Assembly: GCA_016791365.1 (NCBI GenBank)
Contig: JAEUMT010000037.1
Span: 1 to 40,647, forward strand
DNA length: 40,647 nucleotides
Reading direction: 5' to 3'
Origin: Hyphomonadaceae bacterium
Lineage (GTDB): Bacteria > Pseudomonadota > Alphaproteobacteria > Caulobacterales > Aquidulcibacteraceae
A program made the translations under genes and the position numbers. Each line of letters opens with the position of its first letter. Positions within the stretch are counted from its first letter, which is position 1. Positions 25,052 to 33,717 of this stretch are shown one piece after another. The notes beneath the pieces are model-generated. The model saw only the letters and a program-made list of their open reading frames with translations, was not told the origin of the DNA and searched no databases.

Positions 25052-26428
25052 TTAGGCGGCGTCGCGCGCGGCTTTGCCGATGACGCGATTGCGGCCGCCG
25101 CGTTTGGCTTCGTAGAGGGCTTCGTCGGCGCGCTTTAGAAGCGTTTCTGTCGTGTCATCCGCGCCTTCCGTCGAGGCGACGCCGATAGAGATGGTGACAT
25201 CAAGCGGTTGGCCGAGCCCGGGGATGATGAAGGCCGAGCCGGCGATGGCGCGCCGCAGGCGCTCGGCGGCGAGGCAGGCGATGTCGCCGGTGGTGCGCGG
25301 CATGACGACGATGAATTCCTCGCCGCCTTGGCGGCAGGCGTAGTCGGACGGCCGCGTGTTGGAGGCGAGCCGCGCCGCGAATTCGCGGAGGACGGCGTCG
25401 CCGACATCGTGGCCGAACGTGTCATTGCAGCGTTTGAAATGGTCGATGTCGATGGTCATTACCGAGACAGGATCGCCGCCGCATTGGGCGCGGTGGACGA
25501 GCGGCTCAAGCTGCGTATCGAGGAAGCGGCGATTGTAGAGACCGGTGAGCTGATCGGTGATCGCGAGTTCGAGGCTTTGATCGAGGCGGTCGCGCAGCGC
25601 ATCCATGTAGCGCTTGCGGCGCATGAGCGTGCGCGCGCGGGCGATGATCTCTTCTTCGTCGATCGGGCGCATGATGATGTCGTGCGCGCCGAGTTCGAGC
25701 GCGCGGATGGCGCGTTTGCGGTCGTCGGGATCGACGATGGCGAGGATGGGCAGGTGGCGGGTCGCTTCGCCGGAGCGCATGCGGGCGATGACGCGGAAGC
25801 CGTCGAAGCTCTTGGCGTGGATGGAGACGACGGCGAGATCGGGCGGGCCGCTGGCGTCTTCGCCGATGAGCGATACGCGGTGCTCGACGCCGAGCGCGGT
25901 TTGGATGCGCTTGATCTGGGTCGGGTTGTCGTCAACGACGAGGACGTTGCCGGCGAAGACGCGGTGTTGATCGACGGCGTCAGGGCGGGTTTCGTCATTG
26001 ATGAGGCCAAGGCGGCGGCTGCTGGCTTCGCGGGCGCGCAATTCGTCGGTGACCACTTTCAGCGTCAGCAAGCTTTTGACGCGCGCCATGAGCTGCACGT
26101 CGTCGATCGGCTTGGTCAGGAATTCCTCGGCGCCGGATTGGAGGCCGCGCACGCGGTTGTCGCGATCGTCGAGCGTTGTGAGGATGACGACAGGGATGTG
26201 GCGCGTTTCCGGCATGGATTTCAGGCGCCGGCAGGCTTCGTAGCCGTCGATGCCGCCGGGCATCATTACGTCCATCAGGATGAGATCAGGCTTTTCGCGC
26301 TTGGCGAGCTGCACGCCTTCTTCGCCGCGCGCCGCCATCATCACTTCGTAGTAGTCAGCCGTGAGCAGCGCCTCTAGGAGGCGGCGGTTGGGTTCCAGAT
26401 CATCGACGACGAGGATGCGCGCGCTCAA
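25052..26428 (-). CDS. pleD: Response regulator diguanylate cyclase PleD
   Basis: PleD makes cyclic di-GMP on phosphorylation and drives the swarmer-to-stalked change in Caulobacter. The 458-residue protein has a receiver domain with Asp53 (in LILMDVMMPGG), a second degenerate receiver (about 160-270), and a GGDEF domain. The active site GGEEF is at 368-372 and the inhibitory RxxD site (RPSD) at 359-362. These positions are the same as I recall for Caulobacter PleD, so activity and product inhibition are both expected. It follows divK by 10 bases in one operon. Confidence 0.95.
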   Translation of the reverse strand: MSARILVVDDLEPNRRLLEALLTADYYEVMMAARGEEGVQLAKREKPDLILMDVMMPGGIDGYEACRRLKSMPETRHIPVVILTTLDDRDNRVRGLQSGAEEFLTKPIDDVQLMARVKSLLTLKVVTDELRAREASSRRLGLINDETRPDAVDQHRVFAGNVLVVDDNPTQIKRIQTALGVEHRVSLIGEDASGPPDLAVVSIHAKSFDGFRVIARMRSGEATRHLPILAIVDPDDRKRAIRALELGAHDIIMRPIDEEEIIARARTLMRRKRYMDALRDRLDQSLELAITDQLTGLYNRRFLDTQLEPLVHRAQCGGDPVSVMTIDIDHFKRCNDTFGHDVGDAVLREFAARLASNTRPSDYACRQGGEEFIVVMPRTTGDIACLAAERLRRAIAGSAFIIPGLGQPLDVTISIGVASTEGADDTTETLLKRADEALYEAKRGGRNRVIGKAARDAA

Positions 26429-26438
26429 GCGGTGCTCC

Positions 26439-26804
26439 TCAGCCGATGAACTTGCGGATTGTCTCTAAGAACGTCGTCACGGAAATCGGCTTGGAGAGGT
26501 ACGCGTCGCACCCCGCGGCCATGATTTTCTGCTCATCGCCACGCATGGCGAAAGCGGTGACGGCGACGATGGGGATGTGCTTCATCGTTTCGTCCTTCTT
26601 GAGACGATCGGTGAGCTCCAGACCGGAAATTTCCGGCAGCTGGATATCCATGATGATGAGATCAGGCTTGTGTTCGCGTGCGAGCGGAATGGCCTGGCGG
26701 CCGTCGCGTGACTTGACGGTCTTGTAGCCGAAGGCCTCGAGGAGGTCGTTGAACAGCCTCATATTGAGTTCGCTGTCTTCGACGATGAGAACGGTCTTGG
26801 CCAT
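26439..26804 (-). CDS. divK: Single-domain response regulator DivK
   Basis: DivK is a stand-alone receiver that controls the DivJ/PleC/DivL circuit and so CtrA activity. The 121-residue protein has the acidic pair Glu9-Asp10, phospho-acceptor Asp53 (in [13 protein letters not shown]), the conserved switch Thr in VAVTAFAM, and Lys in YLSKPISV. The whole sequence aligns with Caulobacter DivK from memory. The ATG at 26804 is chosen because the longer frame adds a basic shadow peptide. A CtrA box lies 112 bases upstream. Confidence 0.95.
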   Translation of the reverse strand: MAKTVLIVEDSELNMRLFNDLLEAFGYKTVKSRDGRQAIPLAREHKPDLIIMDIQLPEISGLELTDRLKKDETMKHIPIVAVTAFAMRGDEQKIMAAGCDAYLSKPISVTTFLETIRKFIG

Positions 26805-26915
26805 GAACCCGCTTCGCTTCCGCGACCCCCGCGCCCGTTTTGGACGTCTTGTTACCGCTTTATAGCGGAGGGGCCTTAACAACCCATCGCAACATCAGCA
26901 ATTTGGCCTATCTCG

Positions 26916-26930
26916 TTAAGATCGGCTTAA
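26916..26930. promoter_or_regulatory. CtrA-type binding site TTAA-N7-TTAA
   Basis: TTAAGATCGGCTTAA matches the full CtrA recognition motif TTAA-N7-TTAA exactly. It is in the divergent interval, 112 bases before the divK start and 10 bases before the ROK kinase start. In Caulobacter, divK transcription depends on CtrA, which makes a real site likely. A further TTAA half-site is at 26875-26878. Confidence 0.75.
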
Positions 26931-26940
26931 GGATTGAAGC

Positions 26941-27843
26941 ATGCGCCTTGGGGTGGATTTCGGCGGCACCAAAATCGAGGCGGCGCTGCTTGATTCAACG
27001 GGAGAAATCCGCGCGCGGGAGCGAGTCCCAAATCCTGGGGATTACCAGGCCGCGGTTCGTGCCGTTGCCGATCTGACGGCGCGAATCGAGCAGCAAACGG
27101 GCGCCCGTGCCGACACGGTGGGCGTCGCGATGCCGGGGTCGCTGTCGCCGCTGACGGGGTTGGTGCGCAATTCGAACTCGGTTTGGCTGAACGGAAAGCC
27201 TTTCTTCGAGGATTTGAAAGCGGTGTTGGAGCGGCCGGTGCGGGTGGAGAATGACGCGAATTGCTTTGCGCTGTCGGAAGCGGTGGACGGCGCGGCGGCG
27301 GGCGCGCGAGTGGTGTTTGGCGTCATCATCGGTACGGGCTGCGGCGGCGGCGTTGTGGTTGAGCGCAAAGTGATTGAAGGCGCGAGCGGGATTGGCGGCG
27401 AATGGGGGCACACGCCGTTGCCGTGGGCGCGCCCCGATGAAGTGCAGCCGCGCGATTGGTGCGGACGGGTTGGGTGTTTGGAGCAATGGCTTTCCGGCAC
27501 CGGCTTCAAGCGCTGGGCCGGGATGAGCGCGGGTGAGGCGAATGAGAAAGCGCTGGCGGGCGATCCGCGGGCGCGGGTGTTGCTGGATCTGTTGGCGGAT
27601 CGGATTGCGCGCGCGTTGGCGGTGGTGATCGATATTCTGGATCCGGATGTGATCGTGTTCGGCGGCGGGGTCTCGAACATCGAGAGCTTGTACCCGAGCG
27701 TGCGCGGCAAGCTGATCGCGCATGTGTTCTCGGATTATGTCGGCGCGAAGATCGTGAAGAACAAGCACGGGGATAGCTCCGGCGTGCGCGGGGCGGCGTG
27801 GTTGTTTGATGCGGATGGTGGGGCTTCGGAGCAGATGGCGTGA
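26941..27843 (+). CDS. ROK-family sugar kinase (fructokinase-like)
   Basis: The 300-residue protein has the ATP-binding start MRLGVDFGGTKIEAALLD, the catalytic segment VRVENDANCFALSEA, the ROK signature GIIGTGCGGGVVV-like region (FGVIIGTGCGGGVV) and GGEWGH. The zinc motif is incomplete: relatives have CxCGxxGCxE, here it is DWCGRVGCLE with Asp in place of the first Cys. The likely substrate is fructose or another hexose. Its ATG lies ten bases from a CtrA box. Confidence 0.85.
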   Translation: MRLGVDFGGTKIEAALLDSTGEIRARERVPNPGDYQAAVRAVADLTARIEQQTGARADTVGVAMPGSLSPLTGLVRNSNSVWLNGKPFFEDLKAVLERPVRVENDANCFALSEAVDGAAAGARVVFGVIIGTGCGGGVVVERKVIEGASGIGGEWGHTPLPWARPDEVQPRDWCGRVGCLEQWLSGTGFKRWAGMSAGEANEKALAGDPRARVLLDLLADRIARALAVVIDILDPDVIVFGGGVSNIESLYPSVRGKLIAHVFSDYVGAKIVKNKHGDSSGVRGAAWLFDADGGASEQMA

Positions 27844-27857
27844 GTGTGCTCGAACTT

Positions 27858-27997
27858 ACCCTCTCCCTTGCGGAGAGGGTCGCTGCGAAGCAGCGGGGTG
27901 AGGGGCGATCGACTGGGCGCGCTGGTGAGCGCTTTGAAACACCGCGGCAGCTTTACGCCCCTCACCCCCTAACCCCCTCTCCGCACGGGAGAGGGGG
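27858..27997. repeat. Paired double-hairpin element, copy IV
   Basis: The left half has outer hairpin ACCCTCTCC/GGAGAGGGT (27858-27880), inner hairpin CGCTGC-GAA-GCAGCG (27881-27895) and tail GGGTGAGGGG (27896-27905). The right half has the facing tail CCCCTCACCC (27958-27967) and outer hairpin CCCCCTCTCC/GGAGAGGGGG (27973-27997). The centre is about 50 bases with no reading frame. Its last bases provide the ribosome binding site of dinB. Confidence 0.85.
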
Positions 27998-28000
27998 AAC

Positions 28001-29293
28001 GTGATCGTTTGCCGCTCGTGCGCGAATGAAACATCCACACCGCGCTGCTCGCATTGTGGCGAAGAGCGGGTGCTGGAGCATGCAGAGCTAGGTGAGCTTT
28101 CGATCGCGCATTTGGATTGTGACGCGTTTTATGCGTCGATCGAGAAGCGCGATGATCCTAGTTTGCAGCCGTTTCCGGTGATTGTGGGGGGCGGCAAGAG
28201 GGGCGTGGTTTCGACGTGCTGCTATGTGGCGCGGGCGTATGGGGTGCGGAGCGCCATGCCGATGTTCAAGGCGCTGCAGTTGTGTCCGCAGGCGAAGGTC
28301 GTGCATGGGGAGATGCGCAAATATGTCGATGAGGGGCGGATCATCCGGCGGATGATGGAGGCGCTGACGCCGCAGGTGCAGCCGCTCTCGATCGATGAGG
28401 CGTTCATGGATTTGACCGGCACCGAAGCGCTGCATGGCGGGGCGCCGGCGCAGTCTTTGATCAAGCTGCAGAACAGGATTTGGGAAGAGCGCAATCTGAC
28501 GGTTTCGATCGGGCTCTCGTTCAACAAATTCCTGGCGAAGACGGCGAGCGATCTTGATAAGCCGCGCGGTTTTGCGGTGATCGGACGGGGTGAGGCGCTT
28601 GTGTTCTTGGAGTCGCGTTCGGTTGGCACGCTGCCTGGTGTGGGGCCGGCGGGCGCGACGGCGCTGGAGCGCAACGGGCTGAGGAAGATTGGCGACATTC
28701 GTCATGCGGGGCCGCAGCGGATGCGGGCGCTCTATGGCGATTGGGGCGCGCATCTGTTCGCGCTGTCGATGGCGGACGATCCGCGCAAGGTCGATCCGCA
28801 CGGGGAGCGCAAGAGCATTTCCTCGGAGACGACGTTCTTTGAGGATGTGTCCGAGATCGAGGCGCTCGAGGATATTTTGTGGCCGCTGTGCGAGAAGGTG
28901 GCGGCGCGGTGCCGCGCGAGCGAGAGCGCCGGACTTACGCTGACGCTGAAGCTCAAGGACACGAAGTTCAAGATCATCACGCGGCGGCGCCAATTGCCGG
29001 AGCCGACATTGCTCGCGGCGCGGATTTTCGCGGCGGCGCGCGAATTGCTGCAGGCGGAAGCAAACGGGCGGACGAAGTATCGGCTGATCGGCATCGGGTT
29101 ATCGGATTTCAGTGACGCGGCGCGCGCCGATAAGGGCGACATGCTCGACACCGAGACGCCGAAGCGCGCGGCGGCGGAGGCGGCGATTGCGAAGGCGCGG
29201 CAGAAGTTCGGGCGCGATGCGGTGCTGACAGGCCGGGGTCTCAAGGTGCATCGCGACGACGAGCCGGAAGAGATCGATGAAGAGGACGACTAG
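28001..29293 (+). CDS. dinB: DNA polymerase IV with N-terminal zinc knuckle
   Basis: This Y-family translesion polymerase starts at GTG 28001. The 430-residue protein begins with a Cys4 knuckle (Cys4, Cys7, Cys16, Cys19 in CRSCANETSTPRCSHC). The palm carries Asp39 (in HLDCDAFYASIEKRD) and Asp132-Glu133 (in SIDEAFMDLTG). The little-finger region follows (about 260-400), and the tail is acidic. The N-terminal extension is known to me from DinB of related alphaproteobacteria. GGAGAGGGGGA of repeat IV lies just upstream of the start. A damage-response role is expected; no LexA box was recognised. Confidence 0.92.
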   Translation: MIVCRSCANETSTPRCSHCGEERVLEHAELGELSIAHLDCDAFYASIEKRDDPSLQPFPVIVGGGKRGVVSTCCYVARAYGVRSAMPMFKALQLCPQAKVVHGEMRKYVDEGRIIRRMMEALTPQVQPLSIDEAFMDLTGTEALHGGAPAQSLIKLQNRIWEERNLTVSIGLSFNKFLAKTASDLDKPRGFAVIGRGEALVFLESRSVGTLPGVGPAGATALERNGLRKIGDIRHAGPQRMRALYGDWGAHLFALSMADDPRKVDPHGERKSISSETTFFEDVSEIEALEDILWPLCEKVAARCRASESAGLTLTLKLKDTKFKIITRRRQLPEPTLLAARIFAAARELLQAEANGRTKYRLIGIGLSDFSDAARADKGDMLDTETPKRAAAEAAIAKARQKFGRDAVLTGRGLKVHRDDEPEEIDEEDD

Positions 29294-29337
29294 ACAGGCG
29301 CTCTCATGGTAGAGTCGCTGTAAGAATGGGGATTGAG

Positions 29338-29640
29338 ATGACCAACGCGACGCTCACGATCACACGCAAGTCCGCTTACAACGCCATGCTGCGCGACGCG
29401 GCCATTCTCGTGGACGAGCAGAAGGTGGCTGTGGTCGGCAACGGCAAGTCGGTTGAGATTCAGATCGCGCCGGGGCAACACGCGATCCGCACGCGGATGG
29501 ACTGGATGAAGAGCCAGCCGCTGGAGCTCAATGCGGTTGCCGGTCAGCGTTATGCGGCCGAGCTGACGCTGTGCAATCCGTTCGTGATGTTGCTCGCGAT
29601 CCTGGGGATGCGACCGTTCATGGAATTGCGCGCGCTCTAG
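29338..29640 (+). CDS. Small hypothetical protein
   Basis: From ATG 29338 (GGGGA six bases upstream) the protein has 100 residues: MTNATLTITRKSAYNAMLRDAAILVDEQKVAVVGNGKSVEIQIAPGQHAIRTRMDW... Its strand-rich pattern recalls PEGA-like or surface-exposed beta domains that begin 'VDGKKVG' and carry a positively charged loop. A hydrophobic segment near the end (CNPFVMLLAILGM) may be a membrane helix. ATG 29326 is an alternative start. The function is unknown. Confidence 0.6.
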   Translation: MTNATLTITRKSAYNAMLRDAAILVDEQKVAVVGNGKSVEIQIAPGQHAIRTRMDWMKSQPLELNAVAGQRYAAELTLCNPFVMLLAILGMRPFMELRAL

Positions 29641-29702
29641 AAACTCTGGCGCGCCGACGCGTTCGCAGGTTAGAACCATGCGCCATTTCGAGGGAGCGGG
29701 TG

Positions 29703-30167
29703 ATGACGGGTCGGATTGAAGCGCGGTTGGAGGAACTGGGCATCACGCTGCCGACGCCGCCGGCGCCGGTGGCCTCTTATGTGCCGTTCCAGGTTGTCGG
29801 CAATCTCGTTTACACATCGGGGCAAGTTTCGGTCGATGCTTCGGGCGGCATCAAGGGCAAGCTTGGCGACGCGATTGAAGTTGAGCAGGGGCAGGCGGCG
29901 GCGCGGCTCTGCGGGCTCAATCTCTTGGCGCAGGTGAAGGCGGCGTGCGGCGGCGATCTCGATCGGGTGAAGCGCGTGGTGAAGCTCAACGGCTTTGTGA
30001 ACGTGACGCCGGATTTTGATCCAATCCCGCAAGTGATGAATGGTTGCTCCGATCTCATGGTGTCGGTGTTCGGTGACGCCGGGAAGCATGCGCGCTCGGC
30101 TGTCGGCATGGCCAATCTGCCGCTGAACTTCGCGGTCGAAGTCGATGGGATTTTCGAGATAGACTGA
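29703..30167 (+). CDS. RidA/YjgF-family protein
   Basis: The 154-residue protein has the RidA pattern: GNLVYTSGQVSVDASGGIKGKLG, the middle QAAARLCGLNLLAQVKAACGGDLDRVKRVVKLNGFVN, and the end HARSAVGMANLPLNFAVEVDGIFE. RidA proteins deaminate reactive enamine/imine intermediates; this subgroup (longer, with DFDPIPQVMNG) is less well characterised. GAGGGAGC precedes the ATG at 29703. A gene of the FemAB-like family follows four bases later, so they are probably co-transcribed. Confidence 0.85.
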   Translation: MTGRIEARLEELGITLPTPPAPVASYVPFQVVGNLVYTSGQVSVDASGGIKGKLGDAIEVEQGQAAARLCGLNLLAQVKAACGGDLDRVKRVVKLNGFVNVTPDFDPIPQVMNGCSDLMVSVFGDAGKHARSAVGMANLPLNFAVEVDGIFEID

Positions 30168-30171
30168 GCGG

Positions 30172-31329
30172 ATGGACGGAACCGACGCGCTTACGATTTC
30201 GGTGCTTGGCGATCTCGCCAATATCGAGCGCGGTGCGTGGGACGCATTGGCGAATCCGCCGGACCAGCCGTACGATCCTTTTTTGTCCTGGGATTTTCTG
30301 CGTTCGCTTGAAGAGAGCGGATGCGCGGCGCCGCCGAAGGGATGGCAGCCAGCGCATTTGATGGCGCGCGATGCGAGCGGTGCGGCGGTGGGGGTGATGC
30401 CGCTCTACGCCAAGGATCATTCGTACGGCGAGTATGTGTTCGATCACGCCTGGGCGGATGCGCTGCAGCGTGCGGGCGGGCGCTATTATCCGAAGCTGCA
30501 ATGCGCCGTGCCCTTCACGCCGGCGCCGGGGCGGCGGATTTTGTCGCGCGATGCGGCGGTGCAAAGCGCATTGGCGCAGGGCGCGATCGGACTTGCGCAA
30601 CGCGCCGGCGCGTCGTCGGTGCACGCGACGTTCGCGGATGAAGACCTGGTGCGCCGGCTGGCGCCGCTTGGGTATCAGACGCGCGTCGGGCTTCAATATC
30701 ACTGGTTCAACGGCGGCTACGCGACGTTCGCGGATTTCCTTGCCGATCTCTCATCGCAGAAGCGCAAGAACATTCGCCGAGAGCGCCAGCGCGCGCATGA
30801 AGGGCTGCGCATTCGCCGGCTGCGCGGGAGCGAGATCACGGCGCGGGATTGGGACTTCTTCTTTCGCTGCTACATGGATACTGGATCGCGCAAATGGGGT
30901 TCGCCGTATCTGAACCGCGCGTTCTTCGAGCTGCTTGGGCAACGCATGGCGGATGCGTGTGTGTTGTTTGTGGCCGAGGAGATCGACGGCCAGCCAGTTG
31001 CGTCGGCGCTCAACCTCATTGGCGGCGATGCGCTTTATGGGCGCTATTGGGGACGCATCGCGGACGTGCCGTTCCTGCATTTCGAGCTTTGCTATTATCA
31101 GGCGATTGAGTTGGCGATTGAGTTGAAGCTGCCGCGCGTGGAAGCTGGCGCGCAGGGCGAGCACAAGCTGGCGCGCGGATATGTGCCCGTGCAGACGTTC
31201 AGCGCCCATTGGATCGCGCACGAAGGCTTGCGCACTGCGGTGCGCCATTATTTGCGGCAGGAGACGCCAGCTGTCGTCGAGGAAGCGGAAATCCTTGCCG
31301 ACCACACGCCGTTCAAGAAGGCGGACTAG
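30172..31329 (+). CDS. GNAT/FemAB-like protein (DUF482, peptidogalycan type)
   Basis: The 385-residue protein matches the pattern of the PF04339 family: WDALANPPDQPYDPFLSWDFLRSLEESG, GYFGxYxFDHAWADALQRAG-like VFDHAWADALQRAGGRYYPKLQ, then YHWFNGGYATFADFLADLSSQKRKNIRRERQ, and the C-terminal ARGYVPVQTFSAHW. The fold is GNAT-like acyltransferase. The substrate is unknown. Its end overlaps the end of the convergent permease gene by 17 bases. It follows the RidA-like gene after four bases. Confidence 0.8.
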   Translation: MDGTDALTISVLGDLANIERGAWDALANPPDQPYDPFLSWDFLRSLEESGCAAPPKGWQPAHLMARDASGAAVGVMPLYAKDHSYGEYVFDHAWADALQRAGGRYYPKLQCAVPFTPAPGRRILSRDAAVQSALAQGAIGLAQRAGASSVHATFADEDLVRRLAPLGYQTRVGLQYHWFNGGYATFADFLADLSSQKRKNIRRERQRAHEGLRIRRLRGSEITARDWDFFFRCYMDTGSRKWGSPYLNRAFFELLGQRMADACVLFVAEEIDGQPVASALNLIGGDALYGRYWGRIADVPFLHFELCYYQAIELAIELKLPRVEAGAQGEHKLARGYVPVQTFSAHWIAHEGLRTAVRHYLRQETPAVVEEAEILADHTPFKKAD

Positions 31330-32620
31330 AGGCTGCGGTCACGCCCGGGCGCGGACGGAAGAGATAGTAGAGCGGCACGCCGGTGAGCATTGCGGCGACG
31401 CCCCAGAACAGAACCTCCAGGCCGGAGCCGAAGGCGGCGAAGAGCGAATAGACGATGCCGATGATGGCGATCGCCGCCCACCCCAGCGCCGAACGCGATG
31501 AGTGGCGAAGCTCGGCCACCGACACGACGACGTAGTAGATGAGCCCGAGCGCTGTCGCCATCATCAGCATGAAGGTGAATGCGCCGATAAGTCCGCGCGA
31601 GTAATTCGCCACCAACAAGATCGCCGAAAGCGCGGCGGACAAAATGAGCGCGTTTTGGGGGACGCCGCTCTTGTTGGTGACGGCGAGCCAGCTTGGCGCG
31701 AGCTTATCGATCGCGACGGCCATCGGCATTTGACCACAGGTGAAGATAAGGCCGTTCAATGTGCCGGCGGTCGCGACAAGCGCGCCGGCGGCGATGAAGT
31801 TCGGACCCCAGGCGCCGAGGGCGCGCGCGGCGTCGGCGAACGGCGCTGTGGATTGCGCGAGCTGGTGTGACGGCACCAGCAACATCACGGCGGCCGTGGC
31901 GCTGAGATAAATAATGACGACGGTGATCATGCCGACGAAAAGCGCGCGCGGTATGGTGCGCTCACAGTCTTTGACGTTGGTGGCGGGCAGTGTAACCACC
32001 TCAAAGCCGGTGAAGGGCCAGAGCGCAATGAGCGCGACAGCGGCGAGCGCGGCAAAGACGGGCTGGCCGGATGGGTTGAAGGCCGGGAGATTAGCGGGTT
32101 CACCGGCGACGAAGGCGACGCCGATGATGGCGAGGAGCGGGACGATCTTGAGGATCGTCAGCGTGATTTGCGCGGCGCTCATTTCCTTGAGGCCGCGAAT
32201 GTTGATGAAGGTGAAGATTGAAATGAGGCCGAGGGCGCTCAGCGCTTGGGCGACGGCGTTGCCGTTGAGCGCGGGAATGAACACGCCGAGATAGCCGACA
32301 AAAGCGATGGCGACGACGGGTACGCCGAGCAGGAAGGAAATCCAATAGGCCCACGCCATGAGAAAGCCCGTGAGGTCGCCGAAGGCTTCACGTGAATAGG
32401 CATATGGGCCGCCGTTGCAGCGCGTGCGGGCCGCGAGGCGCCCGAAGACGAGCGCAAGGGCAATGGAGCCGCCGCCGGCGATAATCCAGCCGCCGAAGCT
32501 AAGAAGGCCGTACGGCGCGAGGAGTGTGGGCAACATGAAGATGCCCGAACCGATCATGCAGCCGACGGTGAGCGACCAGCAGGACCAGAAACCGAGTGGC
32601 TTATCTGAAACGTCACTCAT
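31313..32620 (-). CDS. APC-family amino acid permease
   Basis: The 435-residue inner-membrane protein has about 12 hydrophobic segments and the APC N-terminus GFWSCWSLTVGCMIGSGIFMLP, in which GSGIF is the conserved unwound helix motif. Further features are CNGGPYAYSREAFGDLTGF and FTGFEVVTLPATNVKDCERTIPRAL. The substrate is not predictable from sequence. ATG 32620 is chosen because it begins the hydrophilic start MSDVSDKPLG; ATG 32644 would add eight residues. Confidence 0.88.
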   Translation of the reverse strand: MSDVSDKPLGFWSCWSLTVGCMIGSGIFMLPTLLAPYGLLSFGGWIIAGGGSIALALVFGRLAARTRCNGGPYAYSREAFGDLTGFLMAWAYWISFLLGVPVVAIAFVGYLGVFIPALNGNAVAQALSALGLISIFTFINIRGLKEMSAAQITLTILKIVPLLAIIGVAFVAGEPANLPAFNPSGQPVFAALAAVALIALWPFTGFEVVTLPATNVKDCERTIPRALFVGMITVVIIYLSATAAVMLLVPSHQLAQSTAPFADAARALGAWGPNFIAAGALVATAGTLNGLIFTCGQMPMAVAIDKLAPSWLAVTNKSGVPQNALILSAALSAILLVANYSRGLIGAFTFMLMMATALGLIYYVVVSVAELRHSSRSALGWAAIAIIGIVYSLFAAFGSGLEVLFWGVAAMLTGVPLYYLFRPRPGVTAASSPPS

Positions 32621-32672
32621 GCACGCACCCCGCTTCGGGAGCATGCATGAGCATTCCCGGCGGCGCTAGTGC

Positions 32673-32990
32673 TCAGCCTTGAGCGACTTCGACCGCGCGA
32701 TGCGCTTCGGCGCGGGTCTCGCGCTCATATTGTTGCGGGTCGATCTTGCAGGAATTGAGTTCGACTTCGAGATGCTGGCTCTCGCGCACGTCGTCGGGCG
32801 CGGCCCGCTGATCCTGCGCGACGGTCGTCATCGCGACGAGCCACGTTGCGTAATCATCGCACCATGCGGCGCGCTGATCGATTGGCGCGGCCGCAGTTGG
32901 CGCAGGCGTCTCGGGCGGCGCGACGACCTCCTGCGCCCAAGCGACCGGGGCGCAAGCGAGCGAAATTGCGGCGATAATAAGCGTGCGCAT
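32673..32990 (-). CDS. Secreted small protein
   Basis: From ATG 32990 the protein has 105 residues with a signal peptide (MRTLIIAAISLACAPVAWAQ). A proline/alanine-rich stretch follows, then a helical part with two cysteines (WCDDYATWLVAMTT and LNSCKIDPQQYERETRAEAHRAVE). The cysteines could form a disulfide in the periplasm. GGATTGAGA precedes the start. No family is recognised. Confidence 0.65.
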   Translation of the reverse strand: MRTLIIAAISLACAPVAWAQEVVAPPETPAPTAAAPIDQRAAWCDDYATWLVAMTTVAQDQRAAPDDVRESQHLEVELNSCKIDPQQYERETRAEAHRAVEVAQG

Positions 32991-33105
32991 AATCTCAATC
33001 CTTCGCCAGACCAACGCGAAGGCGGACGCGACGTTCCAATAGCAGCATTGAGTTATGTCGAATTGAGGCGGGCGTATGCGCTATCGGGTTTATTGCCGGC
33101 GGGCC

Positions 33106-33717
33106 CTAAAATTCGACGAGGTCTTCGGGTTCGTGTTGTTCGGCGTCTTGCGGTTCGACGTAACGCTCGAGGTCGGGCAATTGCGCGCCGCAGTGCGGCG
33201 CCAATACCCAAACCAAGTACGATTTGAAGAAGGGGTGCGCGATGTAGAGGAAGTTGGCGGCATCAAGGACGAGGCCGGCCTGCCCGAGCGCGCGCATCTC
33301 TGAGATCAGCTCCGTAACGGTCCTGCGGACTTCGGCGGCGGTGACTCTCGGCGAACTGGAATCCAGCATTTGAGAGATGTTGATTGCGATGCGTGCGGCG
33401 CCGATCTTGACGTTTACATTTGTACGGCTGACCGCCAGCAACACCAACTCGCGAAGCGTTAGTTTCTTGCCTGTTGTGGCGAGATAGCTCTTTGTGCCTT
33501 TGGTCGCGATCCGGTGAAAGATCGCCCCATCAATCGACGCAACGCGTTGGAAGGTGTCCCGGAGGTTTTGTTCAGTGATCGGCGGTTGGCGTTCCGCTGG
33601 CAGCGCCTCGTCGATACCGAGATTGAAGCAAAGTTCAGAACAGTGCTTTTGCATGAGCAGGGGATTGCGAAATGCAAAGCGCGTGAGGACGTTCAAGGTC
33701 CCGTCTGTGACTTTCAT
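33106..33717 (-). CDS. Winged-helix/lid half of a TIR-NTPase, separate ORF
   Basis: The 203-residue frame starts at ATG 33717, overlapping the TIR gene stop as ATGA. It begins MKVTDGTLNVLTRFAFRNPLLMQKHCSELCFNLGI. The motif NPLLMQxxC is what normally follows the P-loop ATPase core in TIR/STAND-like proteins. The later LYIAHPFFKSYLVWVLAP looks like the final winged-helix strand. It therefore reads as the C-terminal half of the preceding protein rather than an independent protein. It ends in an acidic tail (EDLVEF). Either it is translated by coupling, or a frameshift has split one gene. Confidence 0.6.
   Translation of the reverse strand: MKVTDGTLNVLTRFAFRNPLLMQKHCSELCFNLGIDEALPAERQPPITEQNLRDTFQRVASIDGAIFHRIATKGTKSYLATTGKKLTLRELVLLAVSRTNVNVKIGAARIAINISQMLDSSSPRVTAAEVRRTVTELISEMRALGQAGLVLDAANFLYIAHPFFKSYLVWVLAPHCGAQLPDLERYVEPQDAEQHEPEDLVEF

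Noticed and set aside
25208-26377. 389-residue plus-strand frame inside pleD
   Set aside because: It lies wholly antisense to a pleD with all expected residues, and has no recognised domain.
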